From Conchocele bisecta (lineage: Eukaryota; Mollusca; Bivalvia; Lucinida; Thyasiridae), in contig CM055266.1 in assembly GCA_029237695.1 (NCBI GenBank), positions 114,345,370 through 114,409,369 of the forward strand: a DNA stretch of 64,000 bases, read 5' to 3'. Both the position numbers and the translations under genes were made by a program. Below, piece by piece: positions 15,301 through 30,300 of the stretch; positions within the stretch are counted from its first letter, which is position 1; each line of letters starts with the position of its first letter. The notes beneath the pieces were generated by a model. That model was given only the letters and a program-made list of their open reading frames with translations. It had not been told where the DNA came from and searched no databases.

Positions 15301-18300
15301 CAATGGGAAAGACAGCGATGATGGTACAGAACATGATCGCAGTGAGGGAGTCGGATTCTGTATGGAGAGACGTCGTCTTTACTCCACCTTATCAAGTGTG
15401 AGTAGCATATGCTCTTAATGGGTTTAAACCTGAGACATGCCTTCATTTATCTTTTGCATACACTTTCCCAACCGTTATGTAATATTGTATTTGGCTTTTG
15501 TTTTATATTTTAATTGCTATTAATTAATTTACTTTGTTACTATATATTTTAGCATTACAGCCAAGGTTCGAGCCTACTGCTGTGACAACTATTACGGCTA
15601 CAACTGTGCATTGTTCTGTCAGGCGAGCGATGACAACACCAATGGCCATTATATCTGCACTTCCGATGGCTCGAAAATATGTAGGGAAGGATGGCAGGGA
15701 GATAATTGCAATGTGGCAATTCCTTCGGTAATTATATCTAGGAGACAACTGTAGATAATTTAGTAATTATTGAGGTATTCGATCGATTTACCGTAGGAAT
15801 ACCTATGTATGGAATACATTTCAATTACTTTCCTATTGATTCCCACACGCAGTAGAAATATAAAGCAAAAAGAGAAGTTTTATCCTAAACGCAGACCGAA
15901 TAGCACAGATAACAGTCACCAAGACGTACTTTAAAAAGTAACATATCTAATGAATGCAAAGAATGCATCAAAGGACCCAAACTACACGCAATTCTCACAT
16001 ATGCCCCAAGAGATGGAAATTAATTAAATTAAATATAGTATACAATTAACTGTGGCGGCAACTGTACCAACTTGGAACCATCCGTGGACAAAGGGCATGC
16101 TGGTGGACTAAGCCAGTTTACAGCACGACATATAACATCCCGTTTATCCCTTGTATTCGTGTACATCCTAGACACGTACCTAATATAACATAATACACCA
16201 ACATTGTAAGTACAATAAACAAATCCAAACAGACCAAATGAAACCACAAGAAAGATGAAAGTACACTTTTTCCTATATTGCCAAACGTTGAAACATAGTT
16301 CATGGCTTTCGTGTACCACATAAATATATTCCTGTTCCAGGTTGTTGCGGGTTGTGCCATCCTTGAAGTCAGACTGGATACATACAGTAACCCGGATGCG
16401 AGAACGGCGGACGGCAATACATGTGATTCACCGTCCTACTGTGACCCGGATACAACAGTCTGTGCCGACTACCCGTACGTACATTTCTGTCGAAGCATGC
16501 GTACCCGTATTAGAAAACACAGTATACATGAAGTGCTTACGATCCGCCGAACGATAATTCGGTAGAGGCATTGTAGCAACTATTGTATATATGTGCCCAT
16601 ATGTATATTCACAGACGAGTCTTGCTCATTTTGCACGGGTCCTCATTTTGCACGGAATCGGTATACGGGATGTTGATGACCAAATATATCGTAAATAGTG
16701 TATATTTGTTATCATCTTTGTTGTAGAAACCGATACTTGTTTGTGCGAATTTAATTATCCTGTATCGAAATAGAACATGAAACTTTTTCTGCCCTAACAA
16801 AGTTAACAGACTTTAGATTAGTATTACTTTATATTTTACAGAAGTTCCTCTGTCTGCTCGGTGAACAGCGCCCAATCTACTGGTTATTACCTGAACACAA
16901 TCTCATACGACTACGGCGCTGTATTTCCCAGTGGAGTCAGCAATCCTATGCAGTTCCAGATGAATAACTGGCAGGTACGTAGCTAGAGAAGGTGCTGTCA
17001 GTTTATAACCGGCAGCCTTTGTGTGGCTTCATAATTAACCATGGCCATTAGATAAGTTTTAATAATTGCGAGACATATTCCAAACAGAGATGATATGCGA
17101 ACACGAATACGTGTACCGAAAAAACGTTTGCAAGTGTACAGTCAGTGCAGTATTCATTGTTCACATATTTCATGAAATAATCGGCTCTTTTATATATCTC
17201 CCACTTGGCTTGCAGTGAGTATGTCAGATGTGAACGTGACCATCAGAATAAAATAAACTAATGTCCGTACAACAGACAAGTGTAAGCTGAATGTTTTCAA
17301 TCAAACAACGTGAATTTACAGGGTTCAGCCAAGATAACGCTATCCGTGGTTGATAGCGATACATCAAGTGACGCTTCAATGGGCCAAACTGAGCTGATGG
17401 TACAGAACATGATTGCAGTGAGGAAGTCGGAATCTTTATGGAGAGACGTGGTCTTTACACCACCTTACCAAGTGTGAGTATTGTGGTGGTTCGGCATAGT
17501 GTCAGAAACTTATTACAAATGCCCACATTTATTATTTTCCCTGCATTTATTTTGGCTACTATGAATTCTGATAGTGCCGTAATATCTCCATAACAGATGA
17601 GCTGTAGTGCCGTATAGTGATATGAATGGCTCGTACCACGTGAGGGATACTTACATTGCAATTACATCTCCTTTTGCAGAATAAATGCCAAGGTTCGAGC
17701 CTACTGCTGTGACAACTACTACGGCTACAACTGTGCAGTGTTCTGTCAGGCGAGCGATGACTACATCAATGGTCATTATACGTGTACTTCTGATGGATCC
17801 AAAATCTGCATGCAAGGGTGGCAGGGAAACAACTGCAATGTGCAAATTCCCACGGTAATGATATCTACATCATATGCACTCTATAAAATTCACGTATGCT
17901 AGTTTACTGGTATACACCTTCATAATATAATGTTGACGATACTGATGGCGGTACGTACTGTTATAGCATATGTTGAAACGTGTTTGCAAAGAAGTTAACT
18001 GCCGATATATTATACTCGAGCACTTGTTAGAATTGCATGTCCACCCACTTCCACGGATCACTCGCTCTGACACGAGCAAACCATTTTACATACATTACCA
18101 ACAGTTGTTGCCTTTCTTGTACCACATGCCGTTATTCCTGTTCCAGGTGGTTGCTGGCTGCGCCATTCTTGAAGTGAGACTGGTTACCTACAGTAACCCG
18201 GAGGCGAGAACGGCGGACGGCAATAAATGTGATTCCCCGTCCTACTGTGACCCGGATACAACAGTCTGTGCCGACTACCCGTACGTACACAACTGTCCAC

Positions 18301-21300
18301 CAACCATATGTCTTGATATTGCTCACTGACGGGCTTTTCTAAGTAATTCTAGGATGGGAACATGTCCGGAATTGTGATTATCGTTTCACTTTATCTTAGA
18401 CATGACACTATGTATATTCCATTAATCTCAAACCCCTGTTGGGGACTTAGAGATGTAGATTATACTTTATTTCATATATCATGTATATACATGTACATGT
18501 GCATACAGTTACAAATACAATCGATGTTCCCGGTAATTAGCCGGTACCCATTTACAGCTGTGTGGACTGAAGCAGTGTGGTATAAAGTGTCTTTCTCATG
18601 GACACATTGCACGCCTCTGGTAAGGCTCGAACCCACGACCATTGGATCAGCAGTCCGACGCGCTAACCACTTGGCTATTGCGGTCCATCACTACTCGTGA
18701 CGTATAATGTGGATCGCATATTGATAGAGGGGCAGCAATCTTATAACATTTTCATAATATGTGAATACTTTTGATTCACATAATCTGATTAAAATATAAC
18801 TTGTGTATGATGAGAGCAAGCGTTTACTGCAATGACTGTTACGAACTGCAAAACAAATGTAACCTGGAAATGTTTGTGCACAAATGTTGGAAATGTTTGT
18901 GGGACAAAAACAATCCCATTACAACTGCTCAAATATTGCTTTAGAGGTTGTCATTTATCATTTATATTTTGCATTTCACAGAAGTTCCTCTGCCTGCTCG
19001 GTGCACAGCGCTCAATCGACTGGTTACTACCTGAACACAATCGCATACGACTACGGAGCTATATTTCCCAGTGGAGTCCGCAATCCTATGCAGTTCCAGA
19101 TGAATAACTGGCAGGTACGTAACTGGCGAAAGTGTTGTAGATTTATAACTGCCGGCCTTTGAGTGACATCACAATTAATCATGGCCATTCGATAACTCTA
19201 AATACTTGCGAGACATGGCCAATAAAGAGATACTAATTGGCGATCACGAATACGTGTACCGAAAACGTATATTTTACAAGTGTATAGACAGTGCAGTATT
19301 CAGAATATTCACATAGTCCATGAAATTATCGGCTGTTTGTAGATCTCCACCAATGTGCTTGACGTGAGCATGTCCGATGTGAAAGTGACCATCGGTATAT
19401 TAATATAAGCTGCTAAACTTAAAGTAAACAACTGTAAACTGAATGTTTCAATTATACAACGTTACTTTACAGGGTTCAGCTAAGATAACGGTGTCCGTGG
19501 TTGATAGTGATACATCAAGTGACGCGGCAATGGGCCAAACTGAGCTGATGGTACAGAACATGATTGCAGTGAGGAAGTCGGAATCTGTATGGAGAGACGT
19601 GGTCTTTACCCCACCTTACCAAGTGTGAGTATGATGGCATTTCGTATACTGTTTTACACGTATTACAATGCCCACATTTATTATTTTCCTTGCATTTGTT
19701 TTGGCTACTATGTATTTTGATTATGTTGTAATATATACATAACACATGAACTGCTGTGGCATTGCAATTAGCCAAATATTTAGAGATATTCCGCACAAAA
19801 ACTGTGTTGGCCAAACCTTGCTTTCCCTTCATTTGCATCTTGACGTGCATTGTATAGCAACACCTCGTATACCGAGAGGGAAACATGCATTGCAATTACG
19901 TTTCCTCCTTTTGCAGAATCGATGCCAAAGTGCGAGCCTACTGCTGTGACAACTACTACGGATACAACTGTGCAGTGTTCTGTCAAGCCAGTGACAACAC
20001 CAATGGTCACTACACGTGTACTTCTGATGGCTCGAAAATATGCATGCAAGGATGGCAGGGAGACAACTGCAACGTACACATTCCTACGGTAATTATATCT
20101 ACAGTATATACTATGTAAAATGAATGTTTGGTTGGTATATTATTTTCATAATATAATGTGAGTATACTTTGCACAATGAAGGTGATGCGTACTAGTATAG
20201 CTTATGCTGACACATTTTTGCAAAGTATATTGCCGATATATCATACTCATATAAGTATTACAATTACATTTCCAACAACTGCCACCGATTACTCTCCGTC
20301 TATCTCGCTCTGAAACAAGCACACAGTCCCACACTCGGTATCATTAGAAAAATGTTAACCTATATTACCAACAGCTTTGCCTTTTCTGTACCACGTGACG
20401 TTATTCCTGTTCCAGGTCGTCGCTGGCTGTGCCATTCTTGAAGTGAGACTGAAGACCTACAGTAACCCGGAGGCGAGAACGGCGGACGGCAATAAGTGTG
20501 ATTCCCCGTCCTACTGTGACCCGGATACTACAGTCTGTGCCGACTACCCGTACGTACACACCTGTCTACTAACCATGTTTCCTGCTATCCCTCACTGATG
20601 CGCTTTTCTAAGTAATACTAAGATGGAAAACTTTTCCATCTAGAATTGTGATTAACTTTTTACTTTATCTTAGAGATGTATGTTTAATGGTTCTATACTC
20701 GTGATGTATGTTTAATGTTTCTACATTATAAATAAACACATAAATTGCTTTAGATGTTGTCATTTATCCTTAGTTTTTCTGTTTTACAGAAGTTCCTCTG
20801 CCTGCTCGGTGAACAGCGCCCAATCTACTGGTTATTACCTGAACACAATCTCATACGACTACGGGGCTGTATTTCCCAGTGGAGTCAGCAATCCTATGCA
20901 GTTCCAGATGAATAACTGGCAGGTACGTGACCTGCAAATCGCTGTTGTCTTTTCAGATGGCTCGTCACCATCCGGCTCAGCTGGATATGCAGGTTTTATA
21001 TTATTGTATTATTAGCTATTGTTGTGACTTCGTCACCAGGGCATGGCTGGCATACACGTGTATTTAGACTGCAACATTATCGTGCGACGGGAATTCGACC
21101 ACGTGCTTCTTCGTCATAGAAAAGTAGACTGCTGATTTCAGATGTGTAAGTTAGTTACAATTGTTGCACATCGAGACATATTGAGTTAGGTAGTTGGAAG
21201 CTACATTGCATGTGACACTCTATTATATACAGCTTTAATTAAAATAAACACCGATTTAGTACAATAAAGTTCATATTATGTGCGTTTAATGGTGTAACAT

Positions 21301-24300
21301 GGGCCATGGCCCTTATAAAGGATCGCTCTTAGTAATTTACCATACATAAAATATATACTAGTATGTCGCAGTAAAAGATATATAGGGCTTGACTTAAAGT
21401 GGATAAACAGATACACATATACGCATGTAAACTAAACTGTATTAAATTATACAATGATACTTTACAGGGCTCAGCCAAGATAACGATGTCCGTAGTTGAT
21501 AGCGACACATCCAGTGACGCATCAATGGGCCAAACTGAGCTGATGGTACAGAACATGATTGCAGTGAGGGAACCGGAATCTGTATGGAGAGACGTGGTCT
21601 TTACTCCACCATACCAAGAGTGAGTATTCTGGTATCTCTTCATCATCACCTACTGGAACATGTCACGAGAAGCTATTATAACCATATGTTTGCATTCCTC
21701 TCACTTCAAACGTGGCGGATTATCTGTATATATGCAATGACAAACAACGGTCTACAAACGATATTTTACTGTTTTGAATTTGAATAATGCTGTCTTCAAA
21801 ATATATTCCAAACTGTCACTCATATGACATCGTATATCTTCTAACTATCCGCGCAAGTTAACAAACCTTAGTATGCATATGACACGTGACACTATAACAC
21901 GTGACACATTTAAACGACACTATAACACGTGACACATTTAAACGGTAACACCGACCTACTTATATATCGTACATAATTAATTGCGGATGATAGTGAGCAG
22001 CGATTGCTCTAGTTCAATAATCGCTGTATACAAAACACACTACGATTTATCAGCCAGCTGATCCCTCTGGCAATATGTATATCCATTAGTTGTTTCCAAT
22101 TTTGTTTATTACCTGCCTCATTTCATATCAAAGATACTGTCAATTTATATGTATGAAACCATCGCGCACATACGATGATATATGGTGTGGACGACTATAC
22201 CTGATCCCCGTGCGCACTTGTTCTGCTGTGTTATTGTTATTATATACTGAATACGGTACTTCGTATGTTGAATGGTCAGATGGGACGTTGAAGTATATAT
22301 TATTCTGTGAGAGAAAGTAATATCATGCAATACTGTACATCCCATTAATATTTATTTGCAGAATAAATGCCAATGTTCGAGCCTACTGCTGTGATAACTA
22401 CTACGGCTACAACTGTGCAGTGTTCTGCCAGGCGAACGATGACAACATCAATGGTCATTACACGTGTACAGATGACGGGTCAAGGATTTGTATGGAAGGA
22501 TGGGAAGGAGACAATTGTAATGTGCAAATTCCGTCGGTAAGACATGTATTGATATATTATTTTATATGCATATTGTAGTATAGCTTATTAATCAGTAATA
22601 TATACGTTATTGTTACTAGTAACCCCAAAATTACCATCATTAGTAGCTAGTAGTGAATCTCGTCAGTTTCACATTGATCACGAATTTCGTGTAATTTCAG
22701 AGTAATATTATTCATGCATTATTAATTACATTCTCTGTACGTTTGAGATGCTTTTATCATCTGAAAATGTATCGCAATTGTCACGATGTGAATAAATATA
22801 GTTGCTACTCGTTTTATTACCAGAGTTTAATTAACTACATTTATTAAAAACCATGGACAGATAACGTATCACTTGTTATGATTATATTTGCCTATTTCAT
22901 ATATTGCATAATGGAACAAGGTGTGTTGTTTTATAATTAGATCGTTGCCGGCTGCGCTATACTCGAAATTCGTCTGGAGACGTACAGTAATCCTCAGGCA
23001 AAGGTGGCCGATGGTACATCCTGTGATTCACCCTCGTTATGTGACCCGGATACAAGTGTCTGTGCCGACTATCGGTACGTATCCTATTATAGTTATCTGT
23101 TGCTGATACATCATTGAAAGTACATTCTCCCTATTAACATAAATATATTTTTGTATTTGCATATTTCTAGGACTTATTCACTTTTTAAAACCCTCGAGCA
23201 TTGGTGTATTGCTTCATAATTCGATATATAGCATAATATAAAGACGGGTTAAGACTACTAAATATCATATTTTGATGCCGGTACATCAATACATGGTTGC
23301 GCAAATGCCGATTATATACATGGAGTAATTTACATGTAGTAGTTTTTTCTTACATATTTCAAATGTAGATTACGTAAGCGACGTCGTCGCATAGCATAGT
23401 GTTACCGACGTTCAATGTTTTATTTTTATTAAGAATGGCTTTATCAGTGTTTGAATACGTTATTTATACATATGTTTCTTTCTTAGATACTCTACTGCCT
23501 GCAGTGTCCACAGTGCCCAATCCACGGGACATTATCTCAATACCGTCTCCTTCAACTACGGTGATATCTATCCAAATGGCAACAGCAATTCAATGAAGTT
23601 CCAGATGAACCCATGGCAGGTAAGACGCCAGCAGTTATGTACAATGTAATCATGTTCCTATACTAGTATTTTGTAACTGGCGTTTACCGATCTATTATTC
23701 GCAATGTACATGCATATAATGTACATATGTACATATATAATGTTGTTAAATTATAATGCCATGATATGTTCTGTTTAATTCCAGGGATCTGCTAAGTTGA
23801 CCGTGTCAGTAGTTGACATTGATCCATCAAGCTCAGAATCCATGGGTAAAACGGACGTGGCTATACGGAACCTCATTGCTGTCCGGGAAGCAGACGCCGA
23901 CTGGCGCGACCTACAGATTTCATTGCCATACCAAACGTATGTACCCACTTATCAAATATCCGTAGCATGGGTGGTAAAATGGTATACCTTCACCTAATGT
24001 ATAAACATAATTATGGGAATTCTAAACATATTACCATTCCTACTACATGCTTTTCACTTGTGTATGTACTCGGAGTGTAACAAATATGCCTTTGACCGAC
24101 GAAATGGTATATGTTCATGACCAGTAGTCTGGTTATGGTCTATGCTATATACCATTTGATCAGTAAAATGCACATTATTCTGCTAACAAAGAGTATGGGT
24201 GCTTATCAGGCTGCATGCGTGTGTTCGCAGCCTATAAGCTAGATTAGCCACACTAGGTAATAATTGGCCTGTCGTCACTAGATTTCAGAGACGCCCATTG

Positions 24301-27300
24301 TTGTTCTTCCTTCTTGATGAACTGAAGTGAATGAGCGAATGTTAGAGAAGGAAACTAACATGTGGTATTACGCCACGGTACCATTGACTACTGAATATAA
24401 AAAAGCTATGTTGCCTACTGTAAACACCATACCATATGTTATTGGTAAATCTCCAGTTGGTAGTAAATAGTAGTTTGTAAAAATGTGTTTGTATACATAT
24501 GCTGTTCAATATGGTCATCGGACAGAACTTGCGATGCTCCATCGTGAAATTGTGGTGATGTGTTGGCACTTCAGACAATCTTTGGCGGAGAGCATAGCAC
24601 GGTACTCGAAACAAATAGTTGTTTAATCAGTATGCTTTAATAGCTTATATTTTCGGCACTGAGAGTCAACAGGAATAATATTGCATTTCATGTATTTGCA
24701 GAATCGCTGCTAAGGTTCGGGCCTACTGTTGCGAGTACTACTACGGCTACAACTGTGCAGTGTTCTGTCAGGCGAGCGATGAAAACATCAATGGTCATTA
24801 TACTTGCTCTGAAGATGGCTCCAAAATATGTAGACAAGGATGGCAGGGTGATAACTGCAATGTGCAAATTCCTTCGGTAATATTATATTCTGATATATTC
24901 ATTCGCATCTTGCGTTATATCAATACAAACGGGTCACAGTTTCTATGCCATAGAACTTGTATCTTTGCAAATTCTGATACTGATGAGATAGACTAACATT
25001 ACTGGGGTATTATCACCATTATGACTTTTTTATTATGTTTGCCACAACACTGTAATTAAACTGTGAAAGAAGGAACGACCCATCAAACTCAAAGTTACAT
25101 GATCTATGATAACTTTCGAATATAACGTCCAGAAAAAGCATATATTGTTGCAAGTGCGTTATTTTTCACATGATCGGTTTGGTCACAGCCTTTATCAGTA
25201 GTTCACTGTACGACATTAACGCTTCATACTATCGGTTTAATTACACTAAGCTGAATTTAAATGGTCTTGCACATAATAACATTAATCAGTTAATGCAAAT
25301 ATAGATGAAGTTCGATACCGCGGGTCTAATGAAATAATATGTTCATGTTTTCAACAGATTGTGGCCGGCTGTGCAATACTTGAAATACGGCTGGAGACAT
25401 ACAGTAATCCGAAGCAAAGGTTGCAGATGGTACATCATGTGACTCACCCTCGCTATGTGACCCAGATACAAGTGTATGTGCCGACTATCCGTACGTATAT
25501 CATTTGTGTCATAGACTGCACATTACAAACAGCATGATGCAAAGGTGCATTTTGCTTGTAAACCCATCGCACTCGCCAAGAGTGACGTATTGGTGATGTA
25601 TATCGCTATTATAGACTTCAGATTATGTGGGTCTGTCCGTCCGTCCGTCTGTCTCTGTCCGTCCGTTTATTTATTTTTTACAGTTTTTGTAAGAGTTTCT
25701 CCAATCACCTATACTTTTTGTTTGCATTCAGCTACTATCTTCATATTTCACACATGCATTACTTATTAACTAATATACCCTGTCACAAAATTGTGTAACC
25801 GAAATCACACAATTGTGAGACAGGTTCTTTTAGTATAGATCTGGTGTGGCTGTACATAGGCATAGACAAATAGTCAAAGTCGATTTACACATTTTTAATC
25901 AGTCAATGATAACTATGGCACTATTTATCCAGCAAAACACAAGTTACAGTATCTTCTAAACGTTCCACATAGCTAAGTTCCCCTGTGAATGCATGAGTCC
26001 TAGGTTGTCACTGAATACACAAATGTTCATAGATGCACAACAAATATTCACCCACATGGTATGTGCACGAGACTAAATAATATGAACTGAGAATCCTAAC
26101 ATTCAAAATGGTACACTAAGGTGTCACACTGGTGTCATGGAGGACAGTAAACCACATGTACTATGATGTCACAAAGATGTCCACTAAGAAAAATATACCA
26201 CGAAGATGTTACATGTGTCCACTAAGTATGTCACCGAGATGTCATTAATATACCACTAAGTTTATTGTACAGATGTCCAATAAGGACATAATATCACAAC
26301 AATTCCACGAAGATATCCAATATGGATAATATGTCACTAAGATGCCACGAAGAATTCCACTCAGGATCACATACCCCATGTTGTCACACAAAGATGTCCA
26401 CTAAGGACAATATGTCACTAAGATTCACACGTGTTCACTCCACCGACAATCTGTCATAATGGTGATAATACCCCAGTAATGTTAGTCTATCTCATCAATG
26501 TTCACATCGGTTCACTCCCAAAGGATACAATATCTCTCATTCACACAAATGACATCGCCTCATGTCATTCTCGGTTATTTCCATCTATGGAAATGTCAGT
26601 CTCGACCCGCCATATGCTGCTCAGGAATGGCAATGCCCGTGCCGTGGAATGGAAAGGAATCCCCCAGAGGATGGACACCCAGGAATCGCCCCATCAACAT
26701 AAGCCACCTGCAATTAAGTGGTCAGTCATTACCACTAACTACCAGTGTGGTTTGAAGAGAATTCACCAAATTCCACGGGATTTAAATGGCTAAAATTGCA
26801 TTACAATTAACAAACTCCACCTTGGTTAAATATGGGGTAAAATAACTTACAGTGTCTGGAATCCACAGATCTAGCTCACATATACAGGAATAAAATTGTA
26901 CAACGTTCTCCACACAAAGCACTAATAGGTCTTCCCACAATCAGATCTCTCTAAGCAATGACCACACATGCATACCCAGTGAACTATTCACATAAAAATG
27001 CTCAATATTTGTCCAGCATGACTGACCACTGTATGTGATATCCACTACCAGTAATTGTTAACAATGCAACTCACCTGTAAAATGCACCTGGGTACAACTT
27101 ACCTGTGCAATCAATAGTACAGGTATGTATACTGCACAAAATTAGACACAATCTATACTGAGCAACTGCACAATTTTGTGACATACCCCATTCTACATTC
27201 ATAGAATTACACTCGCTACTTATCGTACGTCCGTCCGTCTTTCTGTATATTTATTTGAATTTTTGTATAAGTGTTTCTCAAATCACCTATAGTTTCTGTT

Positions 27301-30300
27301 TGCCGTCGGCCAATATCTTCATATTGCACACATGCATTACTTAGTAACGATACATCCTTCCACATTAATACAATTACCCTCGCTACTGATCGATCGTACG
27401 TACGTCCGTCCGTCTGTCTGTTTATTTATTTGAAAGTGTTTGTAACAGTTTCTCAAATAGGGGCCCTAAGTGCGTCGATAGGCCACATTTTCTAGTTATT
27501 CTCAATAACTGTTAACTGATTGATGTATTCAGATACGATTTGGGAAACCATTCCATAGTCATTTAATAAGCCTTCAGCAATAATACGATATATTGAACAA
27601 TTCTGCAAAAGCCAGGAACCCACTTTTCCAGCGTTTGGATGCCACCTAGCGTTTAGTATAACCTAATTCCTTGATAATGGCATTGTGCAGAAACGTTCGA
27701 AAAGTGGATTCCTGGTTTATCATCAACGTTTACGATCGTTTGGCAGCAATAGGTGCATGCATATAATGAATCTCGTACAGGCTCCCATGGCCCTGTATAC
27801 ATTGGCAGTGTGCTCCGGGGGACATACAACTTGAATGCCAATGAACTGGATTATGGTACAGTGTACATGCATTGATTTCATTATTACTTTATTGCTAGGT
27901 ACTCCGTCGCCTGCAGTGTCCACATTGCCCAGTCCACGGGACATTACCTTAATACGGTCTCCTTCAACTACGGCGACACCTATCCAAATGGAAACAGCAA
28001 TTCGATGGAGTTCCAGATGAGTCAGTGGCAGGTGAGATGTTGCATTTATCACCCATTTTGCAAATAAAAAATAAACATGTAATATATAACATATGATAAA
28101 ATACACTTGGTGTTGACTCGGTGTACTGTATATTATATATGTGTTATATATATTGTTGTATTTGACAGGGATCTGCTAAATTGACTGTGTCTGTAGTAGA
28201 CGTCGATCCATCGAGCTCGGAATCCATGGGAAAAACGGACGTGTCTGTACAGAACCTCATTGCTGTGAGAAAATCAGATGCTGTGTGGAAGGACCTCCAG
28301 ATCGCATTGCCACATCAAATGTATGTTGTCATGATTGCACATAACATGCACCGATACATACAGTCCAAATACTTTGTTCCATACCGGACATTGTTGGAAC
28401 AATTCGAGAACACAATAAATAAAACCATCATTTAAAAGTAATGCCATAAAAAGTACTTTGGTTCTCAGACACGTTTTTGCGGCATGTCACGCGGGAGGAC
28501 TGTTTTAATATATCATTTTTTGTTTGAGATGTTCGTCTCTGATTCTGTTCAAGTCACCAGATGCATATACATTATATTACTATAATTCCAGCACAAAAAT
28601 ATTTACACAATTCCCTAACATTTGATTGGCCCGTAGCAAGTCTCTGTCCAAAATGTATATCCCAGTAAACTCCCATGCCGAACTACTTTCCGTAACCGTG
28701 AGGCGCAGTTAAAATAATTCTTAAGAAAACGGAAAAATAAACACATTTTCTTGATGAATTTATTTCAAATGCTGGAATATAAGGAATTGAATGGCCTTTT
28801 TGGTGGAATTTATCGGGATATAAACTTGGAAAAGTCGCGGGAATACTGGACGAGGCCTCCGGCCTCGTCCAGGTATTCCCGCGACTTTTCCAATTTATAC
28901 CCCGATAAAATCCACAAAAAGGCCATTCATTCCTATAAATCAATTTTTGTTTGAGATGTTCGTCTCTGATTCTGTATTCAAGTCACCCAGATGCATATAC
29001 ATTATATTACATAATTCCCAGCACAAAAATATTTTACACAATTCCCCTAAACATTTGATTGGCCCGTACAAGTCTACTGTCCAAAAATATATATCCCAGT
29101 AAACTCCCATTGCCGCACTACTTTCCGTAACCGTGAGGCGCAGTTAAAATAATTCTTAAGAAAACGGAAAATAAACACATTTTCTTGATGAATTTATTTC
29201 AAATGCTGAATTATAAGGAATGAATGGCCTTTTTGTGGAATTTATCGGGGATATAAAACTTGGAAAAGTCGCGGGAATACTGGACGAGGCCGGAACGGGA
29301 ATACTGGACGAGGCCTTCCGGCCTCGTCCAGTATTCCCGCGACTTTTCCAAGTTTATACCCCGATAAATTCCACAAAAAGGCCATTCATTCCTATAATAA
29401 TTTTTTGTTTGAGATGTTCGTCTCTGATTCTGTTCAAGTCACCAGATGCATATACATTATATTACTATAATTCCAGCACAAAAATATTTACACAATTCCC
29501 TAACATTTGATTGGCCCGTAGCAAGTCTCTGTCCAAAATATATATCCCAGTAAACTCCCATGCCGAACTACTTTCCGTAACCGTGAGGCGCAGTTAAAAT
29601 AATTCTTAAGAAAACGGAAAATAAACACATTTTCTTGATGAATTTATTTCAAATGCTGGAATTATAAGGACTGAATGGCCTTTTTGTGGAATTTATCGGG
29701 GATATAAACTTGGAAAAGTCGCGGGAATACTGGACGAGGCCTTCCGGCCTCGTCCAGTATTCCCGCGACTTTTCCAAGTTTATACCCCGATAAATTCCAC
29801 AAAAAGGCCATTCATTCCTATAATAATTTTTTGTTTGAGATGTTCGTCTCTGATTCTGTTCAAGTCACCAGATGCATATACATTATATTACTATAATTCC
29901 AGCACAAAAATATTTACACAATTCCCTAACATTTGATTGGCCCGTAGCAAGTCTCTGTCCAAAATATATATCCCAGTAAACTCCCATGCCGAACTACTTT
30001 CCGTAACCGTGAGGCGCAGTTAAAATAATTCTTAAGAAAACGGAAAATAAACACATTTTCTTGATGAATTTATTTCAAATGCTGGAATTATAAGGAATGA
30101 ATGGCCTTTTTGTGGAATTTATCGGGGTATAAACTTGGAAAAGTCGCGGGAATACTGGACGAGGCCTTCCGGCCTCGTCCAGTATTCCCGCGACTTTTCC
30201 AAGTTTATACCCCGATAAATTCCACAAAAAGGCCATTCATTCCTATAATAATTTTTTGTTTGAGATATTCGTCTCTGATTCTGTTCAAGTCACCAGATGC

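Larger units (their letters stand above)
14359..15552 (+). other. Introns A3/B3, B3/C3 and C3/D3
   Basis: Introns of 326, 428 and 155 bp. Intron A3/B3 begins like intron A2/B2 (GTACGTACACATACATC). No repeats or genes seen. Confidence 0.55.
15728..22361 (+). other. Introns of modules 4-6: mutually homologous
   Basis: Introns at equivalent places in modules 4, 5 and 6 share long phrases. Examples are GTTATTCCTGTTCCAG before A5 and A6, CGAATACGTGTACCGAAAA in B4/C4 and B5/C5, and GCCCACATTTATTATTTTCC in C4/D4 and C5/D5. Apart from the SINE at 18.5 kb and a 35-bp duplication with ACACGTGACAC near 21885-21945, I see no other elements. Confidence 0.7.
22537..25357 (+). other. Introns of module 7
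   Basis: Introns D6/A7, A7/B7, B7/C7, C7/D7 and D7/A8 (165-765 bp). AT-rich, with short ATGTACAT-type runs near 23705. No gene or clear repeat was found. Confidence 0.5.

Noticed and set aside
15524..15748. Minus-strand open frames opposite DSL exons (also at 198-431, 3449-3670, 17651-17845, 33402-33596, 36952-37170)
   Set aside because: They recur only because the plus-strand DSL exons are conserved. Splice sites, cysteine pattern and module order all support the plus strand.
26431..26793. 120-residue open frame inside the 1.4-kb TIR element
   Set aside because: No transposase motif recognised; a second overlapping frame exists and the region borders degenerate repeats.
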